Shown here piece by piece: positions 1 to 7,798 of a DNA stretch of 24,176 bases (position 1 is the stretch's first letter; every line of letters starts with the position of its first letter). The DNA comes from a virus. The stretch is taken from IMG/VR virus record IMGVR_UViG_3300030060_000969, positions 1 to 24,176 of that record, one strand, 5' to 3'. The position numbers were made by a program, and so were the translations under genes. Under the pieces are notes generated by a model. That model saw only the letters and a list, made by a program, of their open reading frames with translations, did not search any database and was not told the origin of the DNA.

Positions 1-332
1 CACCACTCTCCATATGTACTCTTCGCTCCTTTACGTAGCTTTCTTCTACTGTTTTCAAAGACAAATCTTATATCCAACTTAGGATGTTGTCTCTTAATTG
101 CTAGGTGCTTACGCCTATCCGCAGCAGTAAACATCCCCTTAGACTCTATAATTATACCATTATTGAGTACAAAATCAGGAGTATAGGTACGGTAGGCTAG
201 ATCTTCCCACTCTATCTTAAGGCTTTCATAGGAAAACTTTACTTTTAAAACCTTAAGTTCATCTGCGAGTTTCTTCTCTAAGCCTGACCTATACCCATAC
301 TTCCTTGCATGAGAGAACTTTGTGTAGTTCAT
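1..332 (-). CDS. Phage endonuclease I (Holliday-junction resolvase), C-terminus cut by window edge
   Basis: The 110 visible codons, translated by hand, read as a T7 gp3-like endonuclease I. This family resolves branched DNA and breaks host DNA during phage replication. A YRSGLEKKLADEL helix lies near residues 13-25. It is followed by the nuclease core YTPDFVLNNG with IIIESKG downstream, giving the PD-(D/E)XK pattern (PD, then ExK). Further on come RRKHLAIKRQHPKLDIRFVF and a short SRRKLRKG segment, all in the T7 gp3 order. The ATG at 332 follows the stop of the upstream gene at 339 by a few bases; a GTG at 335 is an in-frame alternative. T7 gp3 is about 149 residues, so roughly 35-40 residues should lie beyond the edge. 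It is the last visible gene of the leftward replication operon. Confidence 0.9.
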   Translation of the reverse strand, partial: MNYTKFSHARKYGYRSGLEKKLADELKVLKVKFSYESLKIEWEDLAYRTYTPDFVLNNGIIIESKGMFTAADRRKHLAIKRQHPKLDIRFVFENSRRKLRKGAKSTYGEW

Positions 333-338
333 CACGTG

Positions 339-566
339 TTATGAAGCTCTACCATGCCAAAATGAAAACGCACCAGAGCCTGTATTATGTATGTTATAAC
401 CTAAAGTCTTTAGCTCCTCACGTATAGTACAGTCTATGTCTTTTCTAGCTTCTAATGCAGCACGTAAGGAAGCAGTACGTTTATCTTTGTACTCACGTTT
501 CATTTCAGATAGCTGTGATTCAGCTTCTCTGATTGCATTTTCTAATTCTGTTAACTCTGTGTCCAT
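339..566 (-). CDS. Small coiled-coil protein of unknown function
   Basis: 75 residues. Residues 1-50 are highly charged and predicted helical with heptad-like spacing, so a short coiled coil is likely. The C-terminus (about 55-75) is different in kind: Gly, Asn and aromatics, with GSGAFSFWHGR. I do not recognise the family. The start overlaps the preceding 50-codon gene by 16 nt, and a purine-rich AAGGGG lies about 10 nt upstream of the ATG. The stop lies just before endonuclease I. Because it sits between recombination nucleases it could be a DNA-binding accessory, but that rests on position only. Confidence 0.7.
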   Translation of the reverse strand: MDTELTELENAIREAESQLSEMKREYKDKRTASLRAALEARKDIDCTIREELKTLGYNIHNTGSGAFSFWHGRAS

Positions 567-703
567 TCTTCTAACCCCTTTCTGTTTTCGTTCTTACCAT
601 ATGCATCATAGTGATGCCTACCATCACGAAACTGTCCATTCTCTACAGCTTCTTTAACGTCTGGATTTGCCTCAAGATAACTCGCTTCAGGAAAATCAGT
701 CAT
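551..703 (-). CDS. 50-residue protein made almost entirely of one YLxxNPDV...HY...G motif unit
   Basis: Translated by hand: it begins MTDFPEASYLEANPDVKEAV, followed by a segment containing ENGQF, GRHHYDAYGKNENR and then GLEEWTQS. The spacing Y-L-x-x-N-P-D-V-(9)-F-x-x-G-x-x-H-Y-x-x-x-G-x-x-E-x-R is a motif I know as a recurring unit in large bacterial proteins (glycosyltransferases, secreted proteins, methyltransferases), where it is an accessory segment of unknown role. Here it stands alone. The start ATG overlaps the exonuclease stop as ATGA (703-700), which supports real coupled translation. The 3' end overlaps the next gene by 16 nt. Function is unknown. Confidence 0.7.
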   Translation of the reverse strand: MTDFPEASYLEANPDVKEAVENGQFRDGRHHYDAYGKNENRKGLEEWTQS

Positions 704-1566
704 GCTCTACTCTCCTTCTCTATATGCACGTAAGGAACTATCTTAGGTTCCTTTGCACGTGACTTCAATGCTGGCAGTTCTTTCAACTCAGGCCAACAGG
801 TTTTGCGGAAAGAACACCAGCCACACTCACTACCTAGTATTTTATTTCCTGTTAGCCTACCATTAAAGGTTTCATCTACTGCGTCAAAACATCTCTTGAA
901 CTCATTCTTATTAACAGTCTTGACTGTCTTGTTAATATGATACATTTCTTCCATCATGTCAATGCCTTTAGCTGGTACATATTTAAAGCTACCATTTGCT
1001 TTATTAACTACCCACCAACCACCGGGTTTAAGACCTGATGCTTTAGCATATCCTGCAAGCTGACCTACATAACCAAACGAGTCATGTGCTTTTAACGTAG
1101 CAAAGTCTTTGAACTTATTTCTATAGGACCAATCAGATGCAGATTTAATATCATCTACAGCACCATCAATCTCTATATCGTAAGTACCTTTGATCTTAGT
1201 GTCTTGTTCAGGTAGGTCTAGCTCTACTGTATCAGCATCTCCATACTCTACCTTTGCCTCTGTTAATAGTCCTTTGAATACTGCCTCTACTATATCTCCT
1301 AACATCATGTTCATTACAAAGTTACTAGGTAGGGGCTGTGCTTTCTCAGGCTGGTTCTTTTGAAACCAGAGTTGGCAAGAGGGTCTGCCTATATTAGACA
1401 TCCTCAAGCCAAACTCACCACGCTTATTGCCCCCACCAAACTGACGAGCTAGTGCGTCCATGACATCCTTACCAATACGTTCTATTGTATCTTTAGATAA
1501 CACAGCCTTACCATTAGCTGCATCTGTCATGTACTGCGCTAGTGCCAGTTCAGCAGGATGATTCAT
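700..1566 (-). CDS. Cas4/RecB-like PD-(D/E)XK exonuclease with 4-Cys iron-sulfur cluster
   Basis: 288 residues. The nuclease core is visible as GTYD (Asp130), then DDIKSAS (Asp139, Lys141), then QLAGY (Gln169, Tyr173). This matches motifs II, III and QxxxY of the RecB/Cas4 nuclease superfamily. One cysteine in the N-terminal part (Cys64) and a C-terminal trio (Cys248, Cys251, Cys257) match the layout that holds a 4Fe-4S cluster in Cas4 and AddB. In phages such enzymes are thought to process DNA ends for recombination or degrade host DNA. It starts with a TAATG overlap to the upstream gene and ends in an ATGA overlap with the next, so it belongs to the same operon as polymerase and endonuclease I. 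No cas1/cas2 or repeats are nearby, so a CRISPR role is not suggested. Confidence 0.88.
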   Translation of the reverse strand: MNHPAELALAQYMTDAANGKAVLSKDTIERIGKDVMDALARQFGGGNKRGEFGLRMSNIGRPSCQLWFQKNQPEKAQPLPSNFVMNMMLGDIVEAVFKGLLTEAKVEYGDADTVELDLPEQDTKIKGTYDIEIDGAVDDIKSASDWSYRNKFKDFATLKAHDSFGYVGQLAGYAKASGLKPGGWWVVNKANGSFKYVPAKGIDMMEEMYHINKTVKTVNKNEFKRCFDAVDETFNGRLTGNKILGSECGWCSFRKTCWPELKELPALKSRAKEPKIVPYVHIEKESRA

Positions 1567-2459
1567 TACGCTACTGCTTCATCTTCTAGGTCAACAAACT
1601 CATTCACTAAGTCTGCATCATCAGCAGACATTTTACGCTTGGACTTATCATTCCATGCAGTAGCAATGTACTCATTATAACTATCTACCCACTCCATGAA
1701 GTCAGCAAAGGTAGACTGATCATCTGAAGTCAGAGCAATAGAATTGTCCATGTCAACAGATACTTCAGGGATGTAGAAGCTACTACCATTTGGCAATGGC
1801 TTTTCTTCTGTGCCTATAGTTAGTGCATGTGAGATAGGTAGTAACCTCTGCTTGTTAAAGGCATTGTATGTGTCACCTAGTATCTTGAAGGCATCACGAT
1901 TATCTATCTCCCATATGAAAGGTGTAGTACCAACCTTAGTTTCTGCACCTGACTCATCTACAGGATCGACTAGATCAGCTAGACCAAACACAACACGTGT
2001 TCTTTTGATCTGTCTGATTAGATCCTGCTGTGTGGTAGGCAGTGCCTTGAAGTCTTTAATCCAACCACTAGGCTTACCACAGTTGAACCCACCATCGTTG
2101 TCTTTAAGATCAACATACAGGGATTCACCCATAACAGTCTTGACAAAACGATTAGGCACATTGCCTGAACCTTTAATGAAACGCTTGTACATAAAGCGTT
2201 GTAAGAATGTACGTATCTTAATCTGTGGTGCGTACACAGTGCTACTGTCTGGTACTTCTAACTTGAAGTGTCCACCTGACACCACTTCCATGTTTACCTT
2301 CTTACCTTTTAGTTCAGTCTCACCCATGATAGCTGAATGAGCAATACGTAGTCTAGCTAGATTGCTAGTCTGCTTACTCTTGTTACCAGCATCTGCTGTG
2401 ATGCCCATTGCTTTAGCCATTTCGTCATAGTTATTTGTATCTACTGTTGTTATTGACAT
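1566..2459 (-). CDS. Conserved replication-module protein, candidate single-stranded DNA-binding protein
   Basis: 297 residues, no catalytic motif that I recognise. The body is mixed, with basic patches (KIRTFLQRFMYKRFIKG, RQIKRTRVVF). The last 20 residues are acidic (DDADLVNEFVDLEDEAVA), resembling the acidic tail with which phage SSBs (T7 gp2.5, T4 gp32) contact polymerase and helicase. It lies between polymerase and exonuclease, where many phages place SSB or an annealing protein, and no other SSB is visible. It has its own strong promoter (2497-2525) and an AGGAG site before the ATG, consistent with high expression. SSB function is inferred from position and tail; sequence homology was not shown. 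Confidence 0.6.
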   Translation of the reverse strand: MSITTVDTNNYDEMAKAMGITADAGNKSKQTSNLARLRIAHSAIMGETELKGKKVNMEVVSGGHFKLEVPDSSTVYAPQIKIRTFLQRFMYKRFIKGSGNVPNRFVKTVMGESLYVDLKDNDGGFNCGKPSGWIKDFKALPTTQQDLIRQIKRTRVVFGLADLVDPVDESGAETKVGTTPFIWEIDNRDAFKILGDTYNAFNKQRLLPISHALTIGTEEKPLPNGSSFYIPEVSVDMDNSIALTSDDQSTFADFMEWVDSYNEYIATAWNDKSKRKMSADDADLVNEFVDLEDEAVA

Positions 2460-2496
2460 GTGTTATTCTCCTCACATAGTTTTTCAAAAGAGCATA

Positions 2497-2525
2497 GTTA
2501 TACTACGCAACGTCCTTAATGTCAA
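2497..2525 (-). promoter_or_regulatory. Sigma70-like promoter for the SSB-like gene
   Basis: On the minus strand TTGACA (2525-2520) is followed by a 17-bp spacer and TATAAC (2502-2497). The -35 box lies within the last codons of the polymerase gene and the spacer starts beside its stop. The next ATG is at 2459 with an AGGAG just upstream, leaving a leader of about 30 nt. The box sequences and spacing equal those of the plus-strand promoter at 17421-17449. Confidence 0.7.
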
Positions 2526-4545
2526 GCCAATTATTGCCTATTTTAGATTCTAATAATAGAGGTACATTAATATCAACACCTAGATGTCGTTTAATACATG
2601 TATCTAAATTAATATTACAATCCTCAATAGCCCATAAGACTTGTTTTTCTTCTTCTGGATGTACGTCAATAACAATACTATCATGTACTGTATTGACAAC
2701 ACAGGACTTTTTACCTTTCAATAAAGTCTCTATCCATATTAATGCTACAGGTACAATGTCTGCTGTAGCAAATGATTGCACAGGATAATTCTTGATCTGT
2801 GTAAAATAACTGATCCTACCACGTGCATTTCTTTGTACATCAGGGAAAGAAAACTCCCTACCTGATGGTGTTGTAATCTTGCCTGTGTTAAGTGCTTCTT
2901 TGGCAAGAGTGTTGTGCCAGTTAGCAATACCCTTGTACTTCTCATTGAAGTGGGTGTAGTAGGTAGCTTCTGCTTTAGATCTACCATATCCACTAGCCCC
3001 ATATAGAGGAGCAAAGGTATGAGCTTTGGCATCTTGTCTGGACATAGCCTGTCCAGCATCTGAGATGATCTTGGCTGTGTAGGAATGCACATCAAAACCA
3101 TCTATTACTTCTCTGATAGCTACAGGATCTTGAGATAGGTACGCAGCTACACGAAACTCTAGCTGTGCAAAGTCAGCTTCAAGTATCTTGCCTCCATTGA
3201 ACCTCGATACGAATACACGCTTGACCGGGAACGTACCTCCACGTGGCATGTTCTGCATGTTAGGCTCTTTCCCACTTAGCCTACCAGTAGATGTCATGTG
3301 TTGGTTAAGTCTTACGTGTAACTTACCATCAGCTTTCACATTGTTAGCTATCCCACCAACGAATGAGGATAGATAAGTATCCAATGCAGATAGCCTTTGT
3401 ACCTTCTCAAGAAACTCTAGTGCATCAGTCATGCCTTTAGTTCTTGCTGAGTTTGCTAGCAGCTCTAGGTTCTTTCTGTTAGTAGAGAACCCATTAGCTG
3501 TAGCCCACTTAGCATTGGGAGCATTAAACTTTAAACCACCAACAATACTAGTAGGCAGAACATGATACCCATTGCCATCACACGAGTTACACTTTGACAT
3601 TTTGGCGTATGGTGTTCCATCTTTTTTCTCCTTTCTTATTTTACCTGACCCATAACAATCAGCACAACGCTTTACATGTGACTTGTACACTATGTCAGTT
3701 TCTTCCCTGACCAGTTGTTTGAAAGCAGTCTGCCCCATGTATGGATCAAACTTATTAATCCAAATGGATTTATCTACAGGCTTGCGACTGTATATCAGAG
3801 TCGATAGTTGCTCTGGACTGCTTAAGTTTAATGGTACATCTCCCATTAATTCCCTTACTTTAGTTTCTAAGTATGATAGTACCTCCTTTCTTTCTTCTTC
3901 AAATGCAATACGTACACCTTCCAGTGCAGTAATGTCTACGTTAAAACCTCTCGTATAGATCTTAGCTAATGCAATAACCATCTGATTAGTTAGCTGCACT
4001 ACATTATGCATACCACTAGCCTCTGTACCTACTAGCTTGATACGCAATTCATGTGCCAGTTGTTGTGTTGCATGTAGGTCAGCACTTAGATACTCAGCTA
4101 ACTCAGCATGTGGTACATCACGTACTGATACACCTTGCTTGAGATAAGCCTTGAGTGTGTCCTGTTTCTTAGTGTCTAGATCATAACGTTGTGCACATGC
4201 TTCTAATGACAGAGGTTGCTTGATACCACGTAGTATCAGATACTCCATCATCATTGTGTCAAACACTGCTCCATTGTAGGTAAAGCCTGACTCCCATAGC
4301 CACACTAAGTCATGGCCTATGTTGTGACCAATCAGTACAGTAGCCTGATCTAGCTTGCTCTGTACAATAGCATGACCATTAGGAGTAGCCTCTACTTCAC
4401 TGTGATCAAACGTAACGATGTCTTCATTGCCCTGATCATCGAGCATACCCACCATAACAAGTGTGTTCTCTGGCTCGAAAGGATCTAGCTGTAGCTTACC
4501 TTCACGTTTGATTACTGTGTTTTCTACATCAAGAGTCAGTTTCAC
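2503..4545 (-). CDS. Family A DNA polymerase with 3'-5' exonuclease and inserted DnaJ-type zinc finger
   Basis: The phage replicative polymerase, about 680 residues. The proofreading domain shows Asp6/Glu8 (LDVE), Asn75/Asp79 (HNIGHD) and Tyr152/Asp156 (YLSAD). A zinc finger follows at residues 294-325: CADCYGSG, an 18-residue gap, then CNSCDGNG, as in the DnaJ central domain. The polymerase half has GRLSGKEPNMQN, motif A EADFAQLEF (Asp458), motif B with Lys507, Phe511 and Tyr515, and motif C VHDS (Asp622). Motif C normally reads HDE, so Ser623 is unusual. The residue equivalent to E. coli Phe762 is Phe. I chose GTG 4545 over an upstream TTG (4563) because AAAGGAG (4558-4552) sits at ideal distance from the GTG. 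The start overlaps the oxygenase gene by 17 nt. This domain combination is characteristic of HMO-2011-type phages. Confidence 0.95.
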   Translation of the reverse strand: MKLTLDVENTVIKREGKLQLDPFEPENTLVMVGMLDDQGNEDIVTFDHSEVEATPNGHAIVQSKLDQATVLIGHNIGHDLVWLWESGFTYNGAVFDTMMMEYLILRGIKQPLSLEACAQRYDLDTKKQDTLKAYLKQGVSVRDVPHAELAEYLSADLHATQQLAHELRIKLVGTEASGMHNVVQLTNQMVIALAKIYTRGFNVDITALEGVRIAFEEERKEVLSYLETKVRELMGDVPLNLSSPEQLSTLIYSRKPVDKSIWINKFDPYMGQTAFKQLVREETDIVYKSHVKRCADCYGSGKIRKEKKDGTPYAKMSKCNSCDGNGYHVLPTSIVGGLKFNAPNAKWATANGFSTNRKNLELLANSARTKGMTDALEFLEKVQRLSALDTYLSSFVGGIANNVKADGKLHVRLNQHMTSTGRLSGKEPNMQNMPRGGTFPVKRVFVSRFNGGKILEADFAQLEFRVAAYLSQDPVAIREVIDGFDVHSYTAKIISDAGQAMSRQDAKAHTFAPLYGASGYGRSKAEATYYTHFNEKYKGIANWHNTLAKEALNTGKITTPSGREFSFPDVQRNARGRISYFTQIKNYPVQSFATADIVPVALIWIETLLKGKKSCVVNTVHDSIVIDVHPEEEKQVLWAIEDCNINLDTCIKRHLGVDINVPLLLESKIGNNWLDIKDVA

Positions 4546-5215
4546 TTTTCTCTCCTTTAGCAATTTCTACAAAGTTAAAGTTAGAACTAAACGATCTGCG
4601 CTCACCTTTAGTATAGAAAGGATACACACAATGGAACAACTCACTAGGGAATACGTAGAAGTCTCCCACCTGTGGTCTTACCATAAAGTTTGTAGCACTG
4701 TAGCTACCTGCACTACCAGATATGAACTGTATGTGACCATGAGAAGGATGATGATCTTTGTAATCCTCTTCCCATTCTTTCTCAATACCTTCAGGTAGTT
4801 TCAGATACCCAACACAGGACATACGACATCCTGTATGTAGGTGTACTGGATTGTACTCATGTTCAAACTGCCTGACTAACCATCCAGATACGAACTGCAT
4901 ACTGTACTCAAAGTTATCTGTGTTCAATCTGTTTCTACCATATGAGTTTCGTATAGTAGCTGTCTGATTGTACCTACCTATAAAGTCTTTGACTTCATTC
5001 AAGAACATATCTCTCATTGCTTCACTGAAGTGTAGCTCCTGACCTACCTTACCTACCAGATTGTCTGAGTAGTCCTGTAGATCAGGCTCTTCTTCATAGA
5101 AACTATTCATGTTCTTTATAAACTCAGGACTTAGTTTCTTGTAGCCCATGACAGGACCAAATGGAAAGAAGATCTGCTCATCTGCATCCTTCTTAGGTGT
5201 GAATATATTAACCAT
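4529..5215 (-). CDS. Putative 2OG-Fe(II) oxygenase
   Basis: 228 residues. The second half has the pattern of the phage-type putative 2OG-Fe(II) oxygenase family: NPVHLHTGCRMSCVGYL (His125, His127), then GDFYVFPSELFHCVYPF (His195), then GERRSFSSNF. The last has the Arg (206/207) expected to bind the 2-oxoglutarate carboxylate. The iron triad would be His125 or His127 with a nearby acidic residue, plus His195; the acidic ligand is not obvious. Related phage proteins hydroxylate unknown targets, either protein or modified nucleotides. An AAGGAGG site precedes the ATG. It lies between helicase and polymerase and overlaps the polymerase start, so its expression follows replication. The substrate cannot be told from sequence. 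Confidence 0.75.
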   Translation of the reverse strand: MVNIFTPKKDADEQIFFPFGPVMGYKKLSPEFIKNMNSFYEEEPDLQDYSDNLVGKVGQELHFSEAMRDMFLNEVKDFIGRYNQTATIRNSYGRNRLNTDNFEYSMQFVSGWLVRQFEHEYNPVHLHTGCRMSCVGYLKLPEGIEKEWEEDYKDHHPSHGHIQFISGSAGSYSATNFMVRPQVGDFYVFPSELFHCVYPFYTKGERRSFSSNFNFVEIAKGEKSETDS

Positions 5216-5226
5216 GCTTTACCTCC

Positions 5227-6450
5227 TTATGCTGAAAACAATGCTGTCTTATAATCAAACTCACAAGTTACCATACCATGCCAACCTGTCAACTTATTTT
5301 TCGCAATGTTAATATGTCTCTGTGTGTCTTCCTCAGTCTGATTCTCTGTTGGTGGGTTCCTTGCAATCAGGAGCATGAGGTCAGCTTCAGCTGCCTTGCC
5401 TGTCTTAGAACCTTCCATCATAGATTGGTTGAGTACTACTCTACCTTCAGCTTCAGCAGATAACTGTGACATATAGAACACAGCACACTCCTGCTGCTTT
5501 GCTATCTGTCTAGCGTACATGACATTCTGTTTAAGTACTTCATGTATACTGGCAGAGTTAGCTGTGGATGTAAACTTGTCACCCATATCTAACATGATGA
5601 TGTCAGGCTTGTAGTATTTACATACTGACTCCACCCATGCCATGTCTTTCTCTGTGCTGTCCTTGAACTTGAGGTGACGAGACTTGGATCTGTATGTAGC
5701 TAGATGCCTAGCCTTGTCCTTACGTATGCCTACTGAGTCTGTACCTACTGCACATGTCAGATACCTGTGGCCTACACGAGTAGGTGTTTCTTCATTACAG
5801 AGCACAATAACTTTAGCACCCTGATCTGCGAAACCATCTGGCCCCATAACTAAACTGGCATGGAAGCTAGTCTTACCTGTGTTAGACCTAGCACCTATCT
5901 CAATAAGCTGACCTGCATTCACGCCCGGAACCTTACGTGCAAGGCTAGGTATGTTGAAGGTCCACTTGCTTTGTAAGTCACCCTCATCAAGTATTCTGTC
6001 CATGTTCATGTCTTCCCACTGTACCTGTAACTTAGGTATGAAGTCATCACCATGCACCTCAAGCAGATTACGTAGTGGCTGTAGACTTTTGAGTGATCCA
6101 TTAACAAAGTCAAAACCTAAGTTGGCAACCTCTTCACCAATCACCTGCTGAAATAACTTAGACAGTACCTCTTGTGCTATGTCCTTACCCATAGGCTGTT
6201 GTGTTTTAATCTGACCAAACAAAGCAGAGTACTGTTGCTTCTGTGCTGTAGTCAGTGTTGGATTGTCTGATAAAAAAAGTGCCTCAACTTCATCTGGTGA
6301 GACACTGCGATCATAGTCATCCATTGCTTTATCTATTACACGTTTAACTTTCTGTATGTCCTTGCTGAATAGTTTCATAGGGCAACGTGAACCCCTGTGT
6401 TCCTCGTAGAATTGCTTCTCCATAAGGCTTCGTATAAGTGAAAGTTCCAT
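5227..6450 (-). CDS. Replicative DNA helicase, DnaB/RecA-fold
   Basis: 407 residues. The C-terminal half is a RecA-like motor. It has Walker A GARSNTGKTS (186-195), catalytic Glu220/221 in VIVLCNEE, Walker B PDIIMLDM (Asp288), a motif 3 glutamine in FYMSQLS (Gln329) and a basic stretch SKTGKAAEADLMLLIAR (348-364), ending KNKLTGWHG as in DnaB-type helicases. The N-terminal 165 residues do not resemble the DnaB N-domain and may mediate primase or hexamer contacts. It lies directly downstream of a separate primase gene, so the two together replace the fused primase-helicase of T7 gp4. The start is ATG 6450 with an AAAGGA box 11 nt upstream. Confidence 0.9.
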   Translation of the reverse strand: MELSLIRSLMEKQFYEEHRGSRCPMKLFSKDIQKVKRVIDKAMDDYDRSVSPDEVEALFLSDNPTLTTAQKQQYSALFGQIKTQQPMGKDIAQEVLSKLFQQVIGEEVANLGFDFVNGSLKSLQPLRNLLEVHGDDFIPKLQVQWEDMNMDRILDEGDLQSKWTFNIPSLARKVPGVNAGQLIEIGARSNTGKTSFHASLVMGPDGFADQGAKVIVLCNEETPTRVGHRYLTCAVGTDSVGIRKDKARHLATYRSKSRHLKFKDSTEKDMAWVESVCKYYKPDIIMLDMGDKFTSTANSASIHEVLKQNVMYARQIAKQQECAVFYMSQLSAEAEGRVVLNQSMMEGSKTGKAAEADLMLLIARNPPTENQTEEDTQRHINIAKNKLTGWHGMVTCEFDYKTALFSA

Positions 6451-6461
6451 AGCTCATCCTT

Positions 6462-7220
6462 TCATAGTTCATTAAGAGCGTCCATATCTTTCTTGTGTCT
6501 ATACTTTATATCGTCCTGTAGACGTAGGACTTTTACATTATCAACTACACTTCTTAACTCCTTTGCTATTGCTAAAGTTTTCTTTGATGCATCAGGATCT
6601 AATGCTACTACTGCTGTAGAGAACTGCGCTAGGTATTGCCTCTGTTCGTTGGACATGGAGGTTCCCATTAAAGCTACCCCGGTATGTCGATCTCCTCCAA
6701 CAACTGCTGCACTAACGCAATCCTCTACAACAACAGCTACCTTACCACAACCATGTACATAAGGCAACCCACTATTTCCATATCGCTTCCACTTAGGTAT
6801 CCGCTTACCCAATGCCCTACCTGTAGCGTCAACTGTAATACCATTGTGTACTACAGGAAACACAACACGATGCTCACGTATGTCATACATCAGATCATGC
6901 TCTACTACATCAAGACCCCACTCACTTGCATACTCATAGACAGGGGCATCAGTAGGTACAGGCACTGGCACTACGTACATAGGCATATCAAAGCTAGTGT
7001 CCTTTACCTTTACTATTTTGTTTAGCTTATCCTGTATAGCAGTGGCAGACATGCTCACTCTGTTAGCACCACTGATACTACACCCTGCCTTGTAACAGTT
7101 CCATAGTAGCTGTCCATTTAGATTGGACACAGTGAATGTCCTACGTCCTTTGCATTCAGGACAATCCATACGTACAGAACTACCATCAGTGATGTCTAAG
7201 CCTGTGAGATATTCAAGCAT
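6462..7220 (-). CDS. DNA primase, zinc-binding domain plus TOPRIM
   Basis: 252 residues. An N-terminal zinc-binding module (Cys20, Cys23 in CPEC; Cys42 and Cys47 in CYKAGC) is followed by a TOPRIM fold. The TOPRIM part shows the acidic Glu166 in VVVEDCVSAAVVG and the DxD pair Asp208/Asp210 in VVALDPDASKKTLAIAKEL. The arrangement is that of the primase half of T7 gp4, making RNA primers for lagging-strand synthesis. The helicase gene follows 11 nt downstream. The first 8 nt overlap the end of the upstream HNH endonuclease gene, an unusual junction that suggests the endonuclease gene arrived later. Confidence 0.9.
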   Translation of the reverse strand: MLEYLTGLDITDGSSVRMDCPECKGRRTFTVSNLNGQLLWNCYKAGCSISGANRVSMSATAIQDKLNKIVKVKDTSFDMPMYVVPVPVPTDAPVYEYASEWGLDVVEHDLMYDIREHRVVFPVVHNGITVDATGRALGKRIPKWKRYGNSGLPYVHGCGKVAVVVEDCVSAAVVGGDRHTGVALMGTSMSNEQRQYLAQFSTAVVALDPDASKKTLAIAKELRSVVDNVKVLRLQDDIKYRHKKDMDALNEL

Positions 7221-7797
7221 TTACTTTCTTCTCCAGTTCATAATAAAAATCTGCAACTTGATACATTTCTTTCACAGTAGCTACACTCTTTATAGTATTT
7301 ACTCTAAGAGAAACTACAACTAAATTATCTTTAGTATAACCTTTACTGTTATCTATCCTGTCAAAAGACATATTCCATTGGCTGTTAGTATTAAAAACAA
7401 ATGGTACTTTATACACAGGACATTTTAAATCTTTAGGTACTAAACTTAATATATCATCTGCTGTTACAGTAAATGGAACATCTAAATTTTTTCTTTTTTT
7501 CCATGAAATTCTAAGAGAAGCTCTCCTATGTGATGCCCAATTTTTAGTGATGTCCTCATATGAGGTAACTATTTTTGCATTCTGTCTTCTTGCTCTCCTG
7601 AGTTTGCAAAAGTGTTCTCTATTTTTAAGGTCATATAACCTCTTATGCTCTTTGTACTCTGGTGTTCTTTGTCTCTGTCTTTCCCTTTCCTTAACTTCTG
7701 GTCTTTGATTGTACTCTCTCATTCTCTGTTTAACTTCTGGTCTTTGATAGTATTCTTTATCATACTGTTGTTTTTCAATTGTACATTTACGTGGCAT
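7213..7797 (-). CDS. Free-standing HNH homing-type endonuclease
   Basis: 194 residues. The N-terminal 60 residues are charged with repeats of the type QRPEVK-x-R-x-REY (about 18-30, 31-42, then TPEYKEHKRLYD), likely a helical DNA-binding region. The nuclease core is at 126-170: CPVYKVPF, then SFDRIDNSKGYTKDNLVVVS and RVNTIKS, matching the HNH subset common in marine phages. The second CxxC cysteine pair is not evident. It is set between integrase and primase with short overlaps (an AAGGAGG site before the start; the last 8 nt overlap primase). Its wording looks more AT-rich than its neighbours. Such genes are usually mobile and not essential. No intron or intein was seen beside it. Confidence 0.8.
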   Translation of the reverse strand: MPRKCTIEKQQYDKEYYQRPEVKQRMREYNQRPEVKERERQRQRTPEYKEHKRLYDLKNREHFCKLRRARRQNAKIVTSYEDITKNWASHRRASLRISWKKRKNLDVPFTVTADDILSLVPKDLKCPVYKVPFVFNTNSQWNMSFDRIDNSKGYTKDNLVVVSLRVNTIKSVATVKEMYQVADFYYELEKKVNA

Positions 7798-7798
7798 A

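Noticed and set aside
928-957. TTGACA with a possible -10 inside the exonuclease gene
   Set aside because: It lies within well-conserved coding sequence and the -10 (CATATT) is poor; no gene start follows at suitable distance.
700-1566. CRISPR-associated Cas4
   Set aside because: The fold signature is Cas4/RecB-like, but there are no other cas genes or repeats, and the gene belongs to a phage recombination operon.
1810-2340. Plus-strand ORF of 176 codons opposite the SSB-like gene
   Set aside because: It is antisense to a gene with good coding signals, a promoter and a ribosome-binding site, and its product has no recognisable motif.
2745-3101. Minus-strand ORF of 118 codons within polymerase
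   Set aside because: It is out of frame inside the conserved polymerase catalytic region (motifs A and B) and has no initiation site.
4546-4563. Upstream TTG start for the polymerase
   Set aside because: The GTG at 4545 has AAAGGAG at ideal distance; the TTG would place that site inside the gene.
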